Source: Pseudomonas sp. Ant30-3
Lineage (GTDB): Bacteria; Pseudomonadota; Gammaproteobacteria; Pseudomonadales; Pseudomonadaceae
Direction of reading: 5' to 3'
NCBI RefSeq assembly: GCF_000690905.1
Contig: NZ_JMCL01000083.1
Coordinates: 1-53,384 of the forward strand
Length of the DNA: 53,384 bases
Below are positions 25,246 through 33,554 of this stretch, in pieces. Below the pieces are notes generated by a model that saw nothing but the letters and a program-made list of their open reading frames with translations, had not been told where the DNA came from and did not search any database. The first letter of the stretch is position 1. The number at the start of each line of letters is the position of its first letter. The translations under genes were made by a program, and so were the position numbers.

Positions 25246-27246
25246 ATGGCCTTGATATCGCGTTTCTTCCTCCTGCTGGGAGCGCTGTTGATCAGCGCTT
25301 GTGCCCAGCAAGCCCCGCCCTTCGTGCCGCCCTCCGAACGTCCGGTGGTGGAAAGCGAAACTCCGTGGCCGAAAAACAATGTACTCGGCATCGTCTATCA
25401 CGATGTCGATGACAAAGACCCCGACCAGGCGATGGTGGCCGTGCGCACCTTACGCTTGATCGAGCAATTGGCCTGGTTACGGGAGAACGGCTACCAGCCG
25501 GTCTCCATCGACCAGGTCCTGGCAGCACGCAAAGGTGGCCCCGATCTGCCGCCCAAAGCGGTCATGCTCAGTTTCGACGACGGTTATGCAAGCTTCTATA
25601 CCCGGGTGATGCCGGTGCTGCGTGCCTATAAATGGCCTGCCGTGCTGGCACCGGTCGGAACCTGGCTCGACACACCGCCGAATCAACCGGTGGATTTCGC
25701 TGCCGCGACGCCGCGCAAGCGCTCGGACATCCTGACCTGGGATCAGGTACGGGAGATTTCCCAGTCCGGACTGGTGGAAATCGCTGCGCACACCGATGCC
25801 CACCACAAAGGTATCCTGGCTAACCCCCAGGGCAACCTGCAGCCCGCCGCCACAACCCGGCGTTACGACCCCGTCGCCAAACGCTATGAAACCGAAACCG
25901 AGTTCCAGGCCCGTCAGCGTGCCGACGTGGTGGCGATTTCGGACAAAATCTACAAGGTCACGGGTAAAAAGCCGCGGGTCTGGGTCTGGCCATATGGCGC
26001 GACGGATGGCAGCACGCTGCAAATCGTCAATGATCAGGGCTATCAAATGGCCTTGACCCTCGAAGACGGGCTCGACACCCTCGATAACCTGATGAGCAGC
26101 CCGCGTTACCTTGTTTCCGCCGACCCGAACGGCCCGCGCTTCGCCAACAGCGTCGTCTCGGTGCAGGAGAAAAATGCGATGCGCGTCGTGCACGTCGACC
26201 TGGATAACGTCTACGACCCGGACCCGGCCCAGCAGGAAAGAAACCTGGGTAAGCTGATCCAGCGTATATACGACTTGGGCGCCAATACCGTGTTCCTGCA
26301 AGCCTTCGCCGATCCCAAGGGTGATGGCCTGGTGCGTTCGCTGTACTTCCCTAACCGTCACCTGCCGATGAGTGCCGACATTTTTGACCGCGTGGCCTGG
26401 CAGTTGCGCACTCGGGCCCATGTCAAAGTCTACGCCTGGATGCCAGTGCTGAGCTTTGCCCTGGATTCGAAGCTGCCGCGAGTGACGCGCTGGGACCCGG
26501 AAACCGGCAAGGCATCGGTCGATCCGGGCCAGTACATACGCTTGTCGCCCTACGATCCGAACGTACGGCGCATCATTGGTGAAATCTACGAAGACCTGGC
26601 GCGCATGTCGTCGGTCAGCGGCGTCCTGTTTCACGATGACGCAATCATGTCGGACTTCGAAGATGCAGGCCCCGATGCTCTCAAAGTCTATGCCGCCAAT
26701 GGTCTGCCCGGCTCGATTGCCGCGCTGCGCGCCGATCCTGCCGTGATGCAGCGCTGGACGCGTTTCAAAAGCCGCTACCTGATCGATTTCACCAAGGAGT
26801 TGACGGCCAAGGTCCGCGCCATTCGTGGCCCGCAAGTGAATACGGCGCGCAACATTTTCGCCGAGCCGATACTCAATCCCGACAGTGAGGCCTGGTACGC
26901 GCAGAACCTTGATGACTTCCTCGTCACTTACGACTGGACGGCGCCGATGGCCATGCCGTTGATGGAAAAACAGTCTTATAAACAGTCCCATGCCTGGCTC
27001 GAGAAACTGGTCGCCACGGTCAAGGCTCGTCCCGGTGCGCTTGATCGCACCGTGTTCGAATTGCAGGCACGGGACTGGACGAAACAGGAAGATGCCGACA
27101 TCGACGGCGAAACACTGGCCCAGTGGATGAGAGTGCTCCAGCGTCAGGGCGTGACCAGTTTTGGTTACTACCCCGACAACTTCCTCGACAATCTGCCGGA
27201 GCTGAAAGCCGTAAGGCCCGCGCTCTCCAACAAGTGGAATCCATAA
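25246..27246 (+). CDS. pgaB: PgaB, poly-beta-1,6-N-acetylglucosamine N-deacetylase
   Basis: 666 residues. It is a lipoprotein (LLISACAQQ, Cys about 20) of the periplasmic face of the outer membrane. The N-terminal polysaccharide deacetylase domain has the metal-binding LSFDDGY and HTDAHH motifs. The C-terminal glycoside-hydrolase-like domain contains GVLFHDDAIMSDFED. The start is set at the ATG with GAGGAG upstream. The frame is intact and full length, yet its partners pgaA and pgaC on either side are broken, so it is probably a stranded relic that has not yet decayed. Confidence 0.9.
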   Translation: MALISRFFLLLGALLISACAQQAPPFVPPSERPVVESETPWPKNNVLGIVYHDVDDKDPDQAMVAVRTLRLIEQLAWLRENGYQPVSIDQVLAARKGGPDLPPKAVMLSFDDGYASFYTRVMPVLRAYKWPAVLAPVGTWLDTPPNQPVDFAAATPRKRSDILTWDQVREISQSGLVEIAAHTDAHHKGILANPQGNLQPAATTRRYDPVAKRYETETEFQARQRADVVAISDKIYKVTGKKPRVWVWPYGATDGSTLQIVNDQGYQMALTLEDGLDTLDNLMSSPRYLVSADPNGPRFANSVVSVQEKNAMRVVHVDLDNVYDPDPAQQERNLGKLIQRIYDLGANTVFLQAFADPKGDGLVRSLYFPNRHLPMSADIFDRVAWQLRTRAHVKVYAWMPVLSFALDSKLPRVTRWDPETGKASVDPGQYIRLSPYDPNVRRIIGEIYEDLARMSSVSGVLFHDDAIMSDFEDAGPDALKVYAANGLPGSIAALRADPAVMQRWTRFKSRYLIDFTKELTAKVRAIRGPQVNTARNIFAEPILNPDSEAWYAQNLDDFLVTYDWTAPMAMPLMEKQSYKQSHAWLEKLVATVKARPGALDRTVFELQARDWTKQEDADIDGETLAQWMRVLQRQGVTSFGYYPDNFLDNLPELKAVRPALSNKWNP

Positions 27247-27247
27247 C

Positions 27248-27345
27248 ATGCTGGATAGACTTCTGGCTCTACTCGTCTGGCGATCGTCCTGGGGATTCCC
27301 CTCGGGCTGCTCTTTCTACTCACTGGCCAGTTCCTGATGGACACC
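27248..27345 (+). pseudogene. pgaC: PgaC glycosyltransferase, 5' fragment
   Basis: Starts ATG-CTG-GAT, reading MLDRLLALLV. A one-base loss then moves the expected continuation (AIVLGIPLGLLFLLTG) to another frame. Homology ends after LMD at about 27340, where pntB sequence in the opposite orientation begins. Confidence 0.7.
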
Positions 27346-28390
27346 CAACACCAGCACCACGTCGGCCTTGGCCGAAGTCGGAGTTGATGTCGTCCATCTC
27401 GAACACCTGGTCGTAAGGCACTTCGGGCTTGGCCAGCAACACGTTCATATGGCCTGGCATACGGCCGGCAACCGGGTGGATCGCGTACTTCACGGTCACG
27501 CCGCGATGGGTCAGCTTTTCGGTCAGCTCTTTCAGCGCGTGCTGCGCCCGGGCGACCGGCAGGCCGTAGCCCGGAACGATGATCACGGTATCGGCGTTAG
27601 TCAGCAGGAAGGTCGCGTCGTCGGCCGAACCGGATTTCACCGGTGGGCTTCCTTAGCGCCCGCCGGACCTGCATCGGCAGTATTGCCGAAACCGCCGAGC
27701 AGTACGTTGAAGAACGAGTGGTTCATCGCCTTACACATGATGTACGACAGGATCGCACCGGACGAGCCCACGAGGGAGCGGGCAATGATCAGCATCGAGT
27801 TGTTCAGCGAGAAGCCAATCCCCGCTGCTGCCCAACCGGAGTAGCCTGTTTAGCATCGACACCACCACCGGCATGTCCGCGCCGCCGTTCGGGATGATGA
27901 TCAGCACACCGAGCACGAAGGCCAGGGCCAGCATCAGGGCGAAAGCGCCGAGATTGCCGGTCAGCACAAAGGTGAGCCCGAGCCCCAGCGTCGCCAGGCC
28001 CAGCAGCAGGTTGAGCTTGTGCTGGCCAGTGAACTGTACCGGAGCGCCCTGGAACAGGCGGAACTTGTACTTGCCCGAGAGCTTGCCGAAGGCGATCACC
28101 GAACCGAGAAGGTAATTGCACCGATGGCCGCGCCGAGGAATAGCTCCAGACGGTTACCGGCAGGAATCGCATCACCCAGTTGCTTGACGATGCCCAGCGA
28201 TTGCGGCTCGACGACAGCAGCAATGGCGATGAACACGGCGGCCATACCGATCATGCTGTGCATGAAGGCGACCAGTTCCGGCATCTTGGTCATTTCAACG
28301 CGCTTGGCCATGATCGAGCCGGCCATACCGCCGACCAGCAGGCCGACGATGACGTAACCGATGTCAGCGGTGTTGCTCAGGATGGGGGTT
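27345..28390 (-). pseudogene. pntB: PntB (NAD(P) transhydrogenase beta subunit), decayed fragment
   Basis: Pieces in different frames line up with PntB in order: IGYVIVGLLVGG and MAKRVEMTKMPELVAFMHS; IAFGKLSGKYKFRLFQG and GGADMPVVVSMLN; then NSMLIIARSLVGSSGAILS; then ADTVIIVPGYGLPVARAQ and PYDQVFEMDDINSDFGQ. At least four frameshifts (near 28100, 27850, 27640 and 27370), plus loss of both ends, disable it. PntB is normally a core metabolic gene, so this is a displaced copy. Confidence 0.88.
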
Positions 28391-29768
28391 TTCTTGTCAG
28401 CGGTGCGCTGAACAGCCAGATTCCTACACCGAGCCCACCTTGTTTGTTCGTTGAGAAAGGTTGAAACAGCTGTTGTTTCTGTTTTAGCGTTATACCGTTG
28501 CCGGTGTCATGGAGCGTGATGTGCAGCTTACCGGAGCGCACGTCTGACTCCAGACCAATATAAAGCCGCCCCCCGTTTGGCATCGCCTCCAGTGCGTTGG
28601 AAAAAAGGCTATTGAGCACTTGTGAGAGCAGCACGCGCTGACTGACCACTGATGGGACAGCCATCGCCGCGAATTCGACAATAACGTTTGATTGACGGAT
28701 TTGTGGCTCAAACGCATGCAGAGTTCCGAGTATCGCGTCTAGCGGATCCACTTCTTCGATTGAGCCGATCGAAGGGCTCGATGCCAGCAACAAGTCCCTT
28801 ACCCACTTCGACATCCGATCAACCTGGCCAATGATATCGGTGATGCTCTTTTGTACCGGAGGGGGGGCCATGGCCTGCGCCAATTCGGCGCTGGTACGGA
28901 TCGTGGCCAGCGGGTTGCGCAGGCTATGAGCTACGGCGGCAGACATTTCGCCCAGTGCTACGAAGGTTTCGTTTTCGATGATCTGTTTATGCTGTGAAAC
29001 TAGCAGGCTCGCGGCACGGCGAACAATTAAGTAAAGCGTCAAGTAGATCAACGCGCCGCCAAAGGATGTTGCGAGCCACATCAGAATGTAGCCACGCTGA
29101 GTCCTGGCGATCAAATCCGAGGGTTCCTTGTAAATCTCTATGAGCGCAACGACTCTGCCCGCCGAGTTCAGCATCGGGATGTAGTTCTCGATGAACAGGC
29201 CCTTTGGCGCACGAAGGAACTGTTGTTCCTCGCGGTCACCCTGAAGCTCGTGGTAAGTGGCGAAGACTCTTTCCTTGGTTGCGAACGACTCTTCGAGCTC
29301 GTCATCGTCCGAAAACGTCTGACCGACCAGCGCGGGGTTGCTCGACCAGATGACCACATCGTCTGGCGCGTAAATACTGATCAACAACGAGTCGGGCTGG
29401 CGGGCAATGTGGTTAATGTGTTCGAGAAACTCTTTACGCGCATTTTGACGGTCGGTCTGTTCATCGAAGGAGAAGCTCGCATCCTCACGCGGATCGAGCA
29501 GCTCTCCCATTTGAACGTCAGGTAGGTTGTGGCGGGCCACTTCCGTCGATGCCAGCGCCTGGATGAACTGAGCCGTCAGTACGGCATCGCGCTGAATACT
29601 TTCATTGACGACAAATCGCGTAGCAACAAACCCTAAGCCAAGTGCAACGACGGTGATGATGAGAATGCTCACGAGCGAGAACCAGCGCAGCAGATCGAAC
29701 TGCACGGTGTTCGCCGTCACATCCTTTCCTGAGAAAAATCTACCTAAACCGAATGCAAAATTCATCAC
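28377..29768 (-). CDS. sensor histidine kinase lacking its C-terminus
   Basis: 463 residues: TM1 (about 30-52), an extracytoplasmic sensor region (about 55-225), TM2 (about 228-250), a dimerisation domain with His in VAHSLRNPLATIRTSAE, and an ATPase domain with LNSLFSNALEAMPNGG and DTGNGI. It runs into foreign sequence right after QGGLGVGI, so the last beta-strands and helix of the ATPase domain, with the end of the G2 box, are replaced by about 13 unrelated residues. The join to the pntB remnant is near 28390-28405. There is no response regulator next to it. Activity is doubtful. Confidence 0.75.
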   Translation of the reverse strand: MMNFAFGLGRFFSGKDVTANTVQFDLLRWFSLVSILIITVVALGLGFVATRFVVNESIQRDAVLTAQFIQALASTEVARHNLPDVQMGELLDPREDASFSFDEQTDRQNARKEFLEHINHIARQPDSLLISIYAPDDVVIWSSNPALVGQTFSDDDELEESFATKERVFATYHELQGDREEQQFLRAPKGLFIENYIPMLNSAGRVVALIEIYKEPSDLIARTQRGYILMWLATSFGGALIYLTLYLIVRRAASLLVSQHKQIIENETFVALGEMSAAVAHSLRNPLATIRTSAELAQAMAPPPVQKSITDIIGQVDRMSKWVRDLLLASSPSIGSIEEVDPLDAILGTLHAFEPQIRQSNVIVEFAAMAVPSVVSQRVLLSQVLNSLFSNALEAMPNGGRLYIGLESDVRSGKLHITLHDTGNGITLKQKQQLFQPFSTNKQGGLGVGIWLFSAPLTRKPPS

Positions 29769-29912
29769 GAATCCCTGTCTTGTGATAACGGTTTATAGCG
29801 CATTCCGGCGACGCGCCCATATGATCAATCGCACTTAGCCATCATTCATGGTGATTTTTAACCATCTACGGTCGGCGTCAAATGGTTGAGTGCGCATGCA
29901 GCTTTAGAACTA

Positions 29913-29945
29913 AAAAAGCAAGGCCGCAATCGCAGCCTTGTTTTT
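29913..29945 (-). terminator. intrinsic terminator, lipoprotein copy 2
   Basis: CAAGGCTGCG pairs with CGCGGCCTTG-type sequence (one mismatch). The minus strand ends in TTTTTTA. It lies just after the lipoprotein stop. Confidence 0.65.
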
Positions 29946-30312
29946 CCAGAGTGTTTACTCGTGTGAATGGCCGTGATCAGCGCTCTCGGAGGTAGCGCCT
30001 TTCTCACCACCACCGCATGCCGTCATCAGGCCGAGGAAGCAGATCAGGAGCATCGAGCGAAGCAGAGTCGTTGGGGCTTTCATGGAATGGCTCTTCAAAA
30101 TGGATGAAATAAAGGGGGCAGGGTCAGGCTGAACCCTGTGTCTTCGGCAGGAGTACAGCCATCGTGATTTCGGACTACTGTTTGACGCTCAAATAATCGC
30201 CGGTCGTTTTCAGTGCGATGGTCACGTCGTTATTACTGCGATTGCGCCAAAACCAGCCGTGGGTGCCGTCAAAAATAGCGGTGAATTCACCTTTATCACT
30301 TTTGACCTGCTT
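29919..30312. repeat. direct repeat (about 400 bp), copy 2
   Basis: Partner of 23889-24287. This copy is in its full context, downstream of the complete anchor gene, so it is probably the ancestral arrangement. Confidence 0.85.
29955..30083 (-). CDS. small lipoprotein with His-rich tail, copy 2
   Basis: 42 residues: MKAPTTLLRSMLLICFLGL start, lipobox LMTAC (Cys24), GGGEKGATSESADHGHSHE tail. It lies about 90 bp downstream of the anchor gene on the same strand, making a HupE - anchor - lipoprotein cassette. The three-His tail and setting among Ni/Zn genes suggest metal binding at the periplasmic side of the membrane; that is inference. Confidence 0.7.
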   Translation of the reverse strand: MKAPTTLLRSMLLICFLGLMTACGGGEKGATSESADHGHSHE

Positions 30313-30831
30313 GCCCTTGTTGTAGCTGTGGAAGTAACCCTTTTCACCGTTGTACGGCTCGCCATGCGTGTCGTAGTTCACAGGCCCACCCGCCGCTGTC
30401 CATTCATAGCTGACGGTCTTGTTCTTCAGCACTTCCAGTTTGATCTCTGTCCCTTCACCTGGCTTGAGCGTGACGGTCATTTGGTTTGTCTTCAAAGCAG
30501 GGGCAGGTGTTGCCACTGGTTGAGCAACAGGTTTCGCAATAGGTTGGACTTGTGCAACCTGCGGCGGAGCTGGAGCTGGAGCTGGAGTTGGAGCTGCTGG
30601 TTGAGGTGGCGCAGTATCTGCCAAAGCTTCCTGGGCGAGGATGATCTTCAGTTCGCCCATTTGGGTCAGGCCTAATGCGCGGCCCACACCCGTAGGATCA
30701 ACGGCGTATTCCGAAGGCATAACCACAGTCACCAGCAAGCCGACCGCAGTCAGCAGGGCAATGACAGTCGAACGCACCAGTTTGCGAGTGCTAGGCAATT
30801 CATTAACAGTTGGAAGCGGAGTATTGAACAT
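30175..30831 (-). CDS. periplasmic protein with N-terminal membrane anchor
   Basis: 218 residues. One membrane segment (about 21-39) is followed by a Pro/Ala-rich linker (about 75-112, with many PAPAP units). A globular C-terminal domain (about 115-218) has TVTLKPGEGTEIKLEVLK, YDTHGEPYNG, YFHSYNKGKQ, FDGTHGWFWRNRS and a C-terminal DYLSVKQ. Genes of this form next to HupE/UreJ genes are annotated as transmembrane anchor proteins in metal islands. Its biochemical role is unknown. It lies 12 bp after the HupE gene, clearly co-transcribed. The C-terminal Tyr/Trp/His-rich fold may bind a metal or a sugar. Confidence 0.65.
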   Translation of the reverse strand: MFNTPLPTVNELPSTRKLVRSTVIALLTAVGLLVTVVMPSEYAVDPTGVGRALGLTQMGELKIILAQEALADTAPPQPAAPTPAPAPAPPQVAQVQPIAKPVAQPVATPAPALKTNQMTVTLKPGEGTEIKLEVLKNKTVSYEWTAAGGPVNYDTHGEPYNGEKGYFHSYNKGKQVKSDKGEFTAIFDGTHGWFWRNRSNNDVTIALKTTGDYLSVKQ

Positions 30832-30843
30832 GGTCAGAATTCC

Positions 30844-31581
30844 TTACGCAGAGATAAACAGGCCGGTGATCTGGTAACCCATCAACAGGAAACCGGCACT
30901 CATCATGGCGACATTGGCGGTATAGGCGTGGCGCCAGAAACTGCCGGTGCGCCGCCAGTACCCCATCAGAATGAGAATCGCGCTGAGGGCCAGCAATTGG
31001 CCGATCTCGACGCCGACGTTGAAGGCGATCAGGTTGGGAATCAGACCATCAGATGAGATCTCGTATTCCTGGATCTTGGTGGCCAGACCGAATCCATGAA
31101 GCAGGCCAAAGATCAGCGTGGCCACCTTGGTATTGGGTTGAAAACCAAACCAGCGCTGGAACGCGCCCAAGTTGTCGAGCGCCTTGTACACCACCGAAAA
31201 ACCAATGATGGCATCGATAATGTAGGAGCTGATGCTGACTTCCGTGAGAACGCCGAGTAGCAGCGTGACCGAATGCCCCACAGCGAACAACGTGACGTAG
31301 AGTCCTACATCCTTCAGACGGTAGAGGAAGAAGATCACTCCGAAGAGGAACAGCAGGTGGTCGTAGCCCGTCATCATGTGCTTGGCGCCCATGTAGATGA
31401 AGGGCAGCAACATGACGCCAGAGCTTTCCTGGATGAAGCCTTTATCACCTTCCGCCACGGCGTGAGCCAGCGCCTCGGGCATGCCGAGAAAGAGTGAGGC
31501 GATAAGTATAAACAGCAGCAGTAGCGGGCGATGCGAGGGCGCAGTGAATACGCCAACGCCGCTCAGAGAGTGCGAATGCAT
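30844..31581 (-). CDS. HupE/UreJ-family membrane protein
   Basis: 245 residues with about seven membrane helices. Hallmarks are the N-terminal HAVAEGDKGF, the GAKHMMTGYDHLLFLFGVIFF motif (His and Asp in a helix), FAVGHSVTLLLG and FGLLHGFGLA. Members of this superfamily are thought to move nickel or cobalt, and related proteins occur beside czc or ncc genes. It is the first gene of the three-gene cassette. The long N-terminal leader (about 25 residues before the first hydrophobic segment) makes the start uncertain. Confidence 0.75.
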   Translation of the reverse strand: MHSHSLSGVGVFTAPSHRPLLLLFILIASLFLGMPEALAHAVAEGDKGFIQESSGVMLLPFIYMGAKHMMTGYDHLLFLFGVIFFLYRLKDVGLYVTLFAVGHSVTLLLGVLTEVSISSYIIDAIIGFSVVYKALDNLGAFQRWFGFQPNTKVATLIFGLLHGFGLATKIQEYEISSDGLIPNLIAFNVGVEIGQLLALSAILILMGYWRRTGSFWRHAYTANVAMMSAGFLLMGYQITGLFISA

Positions 31582-31629
31582 AGATCAAATCCTACGTTGC
31601 AGGGATCAAAGGCCGCAGCGCGGCCATGG

Positions 31630-31992
31630 TCAGGAGGTGAACGAAGGACGGGGTGGACGCTTGATCAAGAATATCGGAGGACGAGGAACCGCATGTTGCG
31701 GGGCATCAACCCGGATTGAAAGTTTGGGTTGTGCGGCCAAACTCAACAGGGTGGTGAGTTGCGGCGTTTCGTGCTGATGGTCAGGAGTCAGCGGCGAATG
31801 ATAGTGATCTGAACAGCTTGCGCAGGAACGTGACGCCTCTTCCTCGCCGTGGGAGTGATCGGCGGCTTGCGTACCCTCCCACGCGGGCTGTTTGGTGACC
31901 ACTGACAACGTATAGGTATGCCCGGCCCAGGCCGTCAAAAAGGCGAGAGCAAGCGCGAATACCACCGTCGTTGTCAGGGATCTGCTGAACAT
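31630..31992 (-). CDS. small periplasmic His/Cys-containing protein (CzcI/DUF2946-like)
   Basis: 120 residues: N-terminal hydrophobic signal (about 8-27), then HSHGEEE, SCASCSDHYHSPLTPDHQHE (two Cys and five His in a short stretch) and a basic Pro-rich end (RPPIFLIKRPPRPS). Such proteins often head metal-efflux operons and may be metal chaperones or signal modulators. It is oriented with the HupE cassette 48 bp downstream, and divergent from the repressor gene. The family call is tentative. Confidence 0.55.
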   Translation of the reverse strand: MFSRSLTTTVVFALALAFLTAWAGHTYTLSVVTKQPAWEGTQAADHSHGEEEASRSCASCSDHYHSPLTPDHQHETPQLTTLLSLAAQPKLSIRVDAPQHAVPRPPIFLIKRPPRPSFTS

Positions 31993-32042
31993 CGTGACCG
32001 TCTTTTGGCTCTTTTTTTGCCAAAACTATGCGTTTGACCTAA

Positions 32043-32058
32043 CCCCCCTAGGGGGATA
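32043..32058. promoter_or_regulatory. G/C-tract palindrome, putative RcnR/NreA-type operator
   Basis: CCCCCCTAGGGGGATA, with core CCCCCTAGGGGG at 44-55, lies in the divergent gap between the small His/Cys protein and the repressor gene (56 bp before its ATG). RcnR/FrmR-family repressors bind G-tract dyads of this kind. The same 16-mer occurs at 38855-38870. Confidence 0.65.
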
Positions 32059-32098
32059 CGATGCCCAGCTTAATTCATTGAGACCTGAGGCTCAAGTC

Positions 32099-32398
32099 AT
32101 GAATGGGCACAAACACGAACACAACCACCCGCATACTCATGAAAGTCACGAGGCGATCATCAAGCGTCTCAAGCGTGCGGACGGCCATTTACGCGGCATC
32201 ATCACCATGATCGAAGAGGGTCGGCAGTGCGTGGACATCGCCCAACAGCTGCATGCGGTCGAAAAAGCCGTGTGCCAAGCCAAGCGCACGCTCATTCAGG
32301 ATCACATCGATCACTGCCTGGAGGACACCGTCTCGGCCTTGAACAATGGCGAGCGCGCACCTCTGGAAGCGTTTAAACAAATCACCAAGTACCTCTAG
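32099..32398 (+). CDS. RcnR/FrmR-family metal-responsive repressor
   Basis: 99 residues forming an all-helical DNA-binding protein of the CsoR/RcnR superfamily. A His-rich N-terminal extension (seven His in the first 17 residues) precedes the family core IIKRLKRADGHLRGIITMIEEGRQC. Candidate metal ligands are Cys44, His69, His72 and Cys73, which fits the Ni/Co-sensing type (NreA, DmeR, InrS) rather than the copper sensor CsoR. It lies 7 bp before the RcnA-like exporter and is likely to repress this operon by binding the palindrome at 32043. Confidence 0.85.
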   Translation: MNGHKHEHNHPHTHESHEAIIKRLKRADGHLRGIITMIEEGRQCVDIAQQLHAVEKAVCQAKRTLIQDHIDHCLEDTVSALNNGERAPLEAFKQITKYL

Positions 32399-32405
32399 GT
32401 CTGAC

Positions 32406-33542
32406 ATGCCCAATTTTGCTGAACTCTTGCAACAGGGTGGGTCTCAAGCCTGGTTGTACTTTCCAAGCGCCATTTTGCTCGGTGCGTTGCATGGGCTGGA
32501 ACCTGGCCATTCAAAAACCATGATGGCAGCCTTCATCGTGGCGATTCGTGGCTCGGTGAAACAGGCTGTTCTGTTGGGCTTGGCAGCAACAATTTCTCAC
32601 ACCTTGGTGGTGTGGTTGGTCGCTATCGGCGGCATGTACCTGGGTCAAGGTCTGGACGCGCAAACCACTGAGCCGTACTTCCAGCTCGTATCCTCCGCAC
32701 TGATCATCGTGATTGCGCTGTGGATGTTGTGGCGTACCTGGCGCGGTGAGCAGATGTTCAAGTTCGAGCAAGGTGATAATCACCATCATGGCGAACATGA
32801 CCATGGTCATCATGATGAAACCCACCGAATCGATACCGGCCATGGGCGTGTCGAACTGTCGATCTTTGAAGACGGTATGCCACCGCATTGGCGGCTGAAG
32901 ACATTGACCGGTCACGCCTGGACTGCTTCAGATGTTCGTCTGGCGACTACTCGTCCAGACGGCAGCACTCAATCGTTCTCTTTCGTCGAACGCGAAGGCT
33001 TCCTGGAGTCGGCAGCCGATATCCCGGAGCCGCATGAGTTCAGTGCTCGCTTGAGTCTTGGGCATGCGGGCCACTCTCATGATTACGATCTGGATTACCA
33101 GGAGCATGATCACGGGCACGCGCATTCCGAGCTGGAAGGTTTGGAACTGTCGATTGAGGGTTATCAGGATGCGCATGAGCGTGCGCATGCCAACGACATT
33201 CGTAAGCGCTTCACCAGCAGAGACGTCACTACGGGTCAGATCATCGTGTTCGGTTTGACCGGCGGCCTGATTCCTTGCCCTGCCGCCATTACCGTGCTGC
33301 TGCTCTGCCTTCAGGTTAAAGAAGTCGCATTGGGTGGCATGCTCGTCCTGTGCTTCAGCATTGGCTTGGCGATCACCTTGGTTACCGTCGGTGCCGCGGC
33401 GGCCATCGGTGCTAGGCAAGCTTCCAACCGCTGGCCTTGGCTGGGCGCTGTTGTCCGCCGCGCACCTTACCTGTCCAGCGTGCTGATCATCGCTGTTGGT
33501 GTCTACGTGGGCATCCATGGTTGGATCGGCTTGAACGCATAA
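32406..33542 (+). CDS. RcnA-like Ni/Co exporter (NicO family)
   Basis: 378 residues with N-terminal helices carrying HGLEPGHSKTMM, the NicO-family motif. A cytoplasmic His-rich loop (about 118-140, HHHGEHDHGHHDE) follows, then an inserted domain (about 145-215) and a second His-rich stretch (about 216-265). C-terminal helices include GLTGGLIPCPAAITVLLLC. It exports Ni or Co to the periplasm. It is preceded by the RcnR-type repressor and followed after 12 bp by a YqaA-like gene. The start is the ATG at 32406. Confidence 0.88.
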   Translation: MPNFAELLQQGGSQAWLYFPSAILLGALHGLEPGHSKTMMAAFIVAIRGSVKQAVLLGLAATISHTLVVWLVAIGGMYLGQGLDAQTTEPYFQLVSSALIIVIALWMLWRTWRGEQMFKFEQGDNHHHGEHDHGHHDETHRIDTGHGRVELSIFEDGMPPHWRLKTLTGHAWTASDVRLATTRPDGSTQSFSFVEREGFLESAADIPEPHEFSARLSLGHAGHSHDYDLDYQEHDHGHAHSELEGLELSIEGYQDAHERAHANDIRKRFTSRDVTTGQIIVFGLTGGLIPCPAAITVLLLCLQVKEVALGGMLVLCFSIGLAITLVTVGAAAAIGARQASNRWPWLGAVVRRAPYLSSVLIIAVGVYVGIHGWIGLNA

Positions 33543-33554
33543 GGCGATGCTTGA

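Noticed and set aside
25477..27249. 590-codon open frame on the minus strand
   Set aside because: It lies exactly opposite pgaB, whose translation has clear domain motifs; high GC content at third positions creates such mirror frames.
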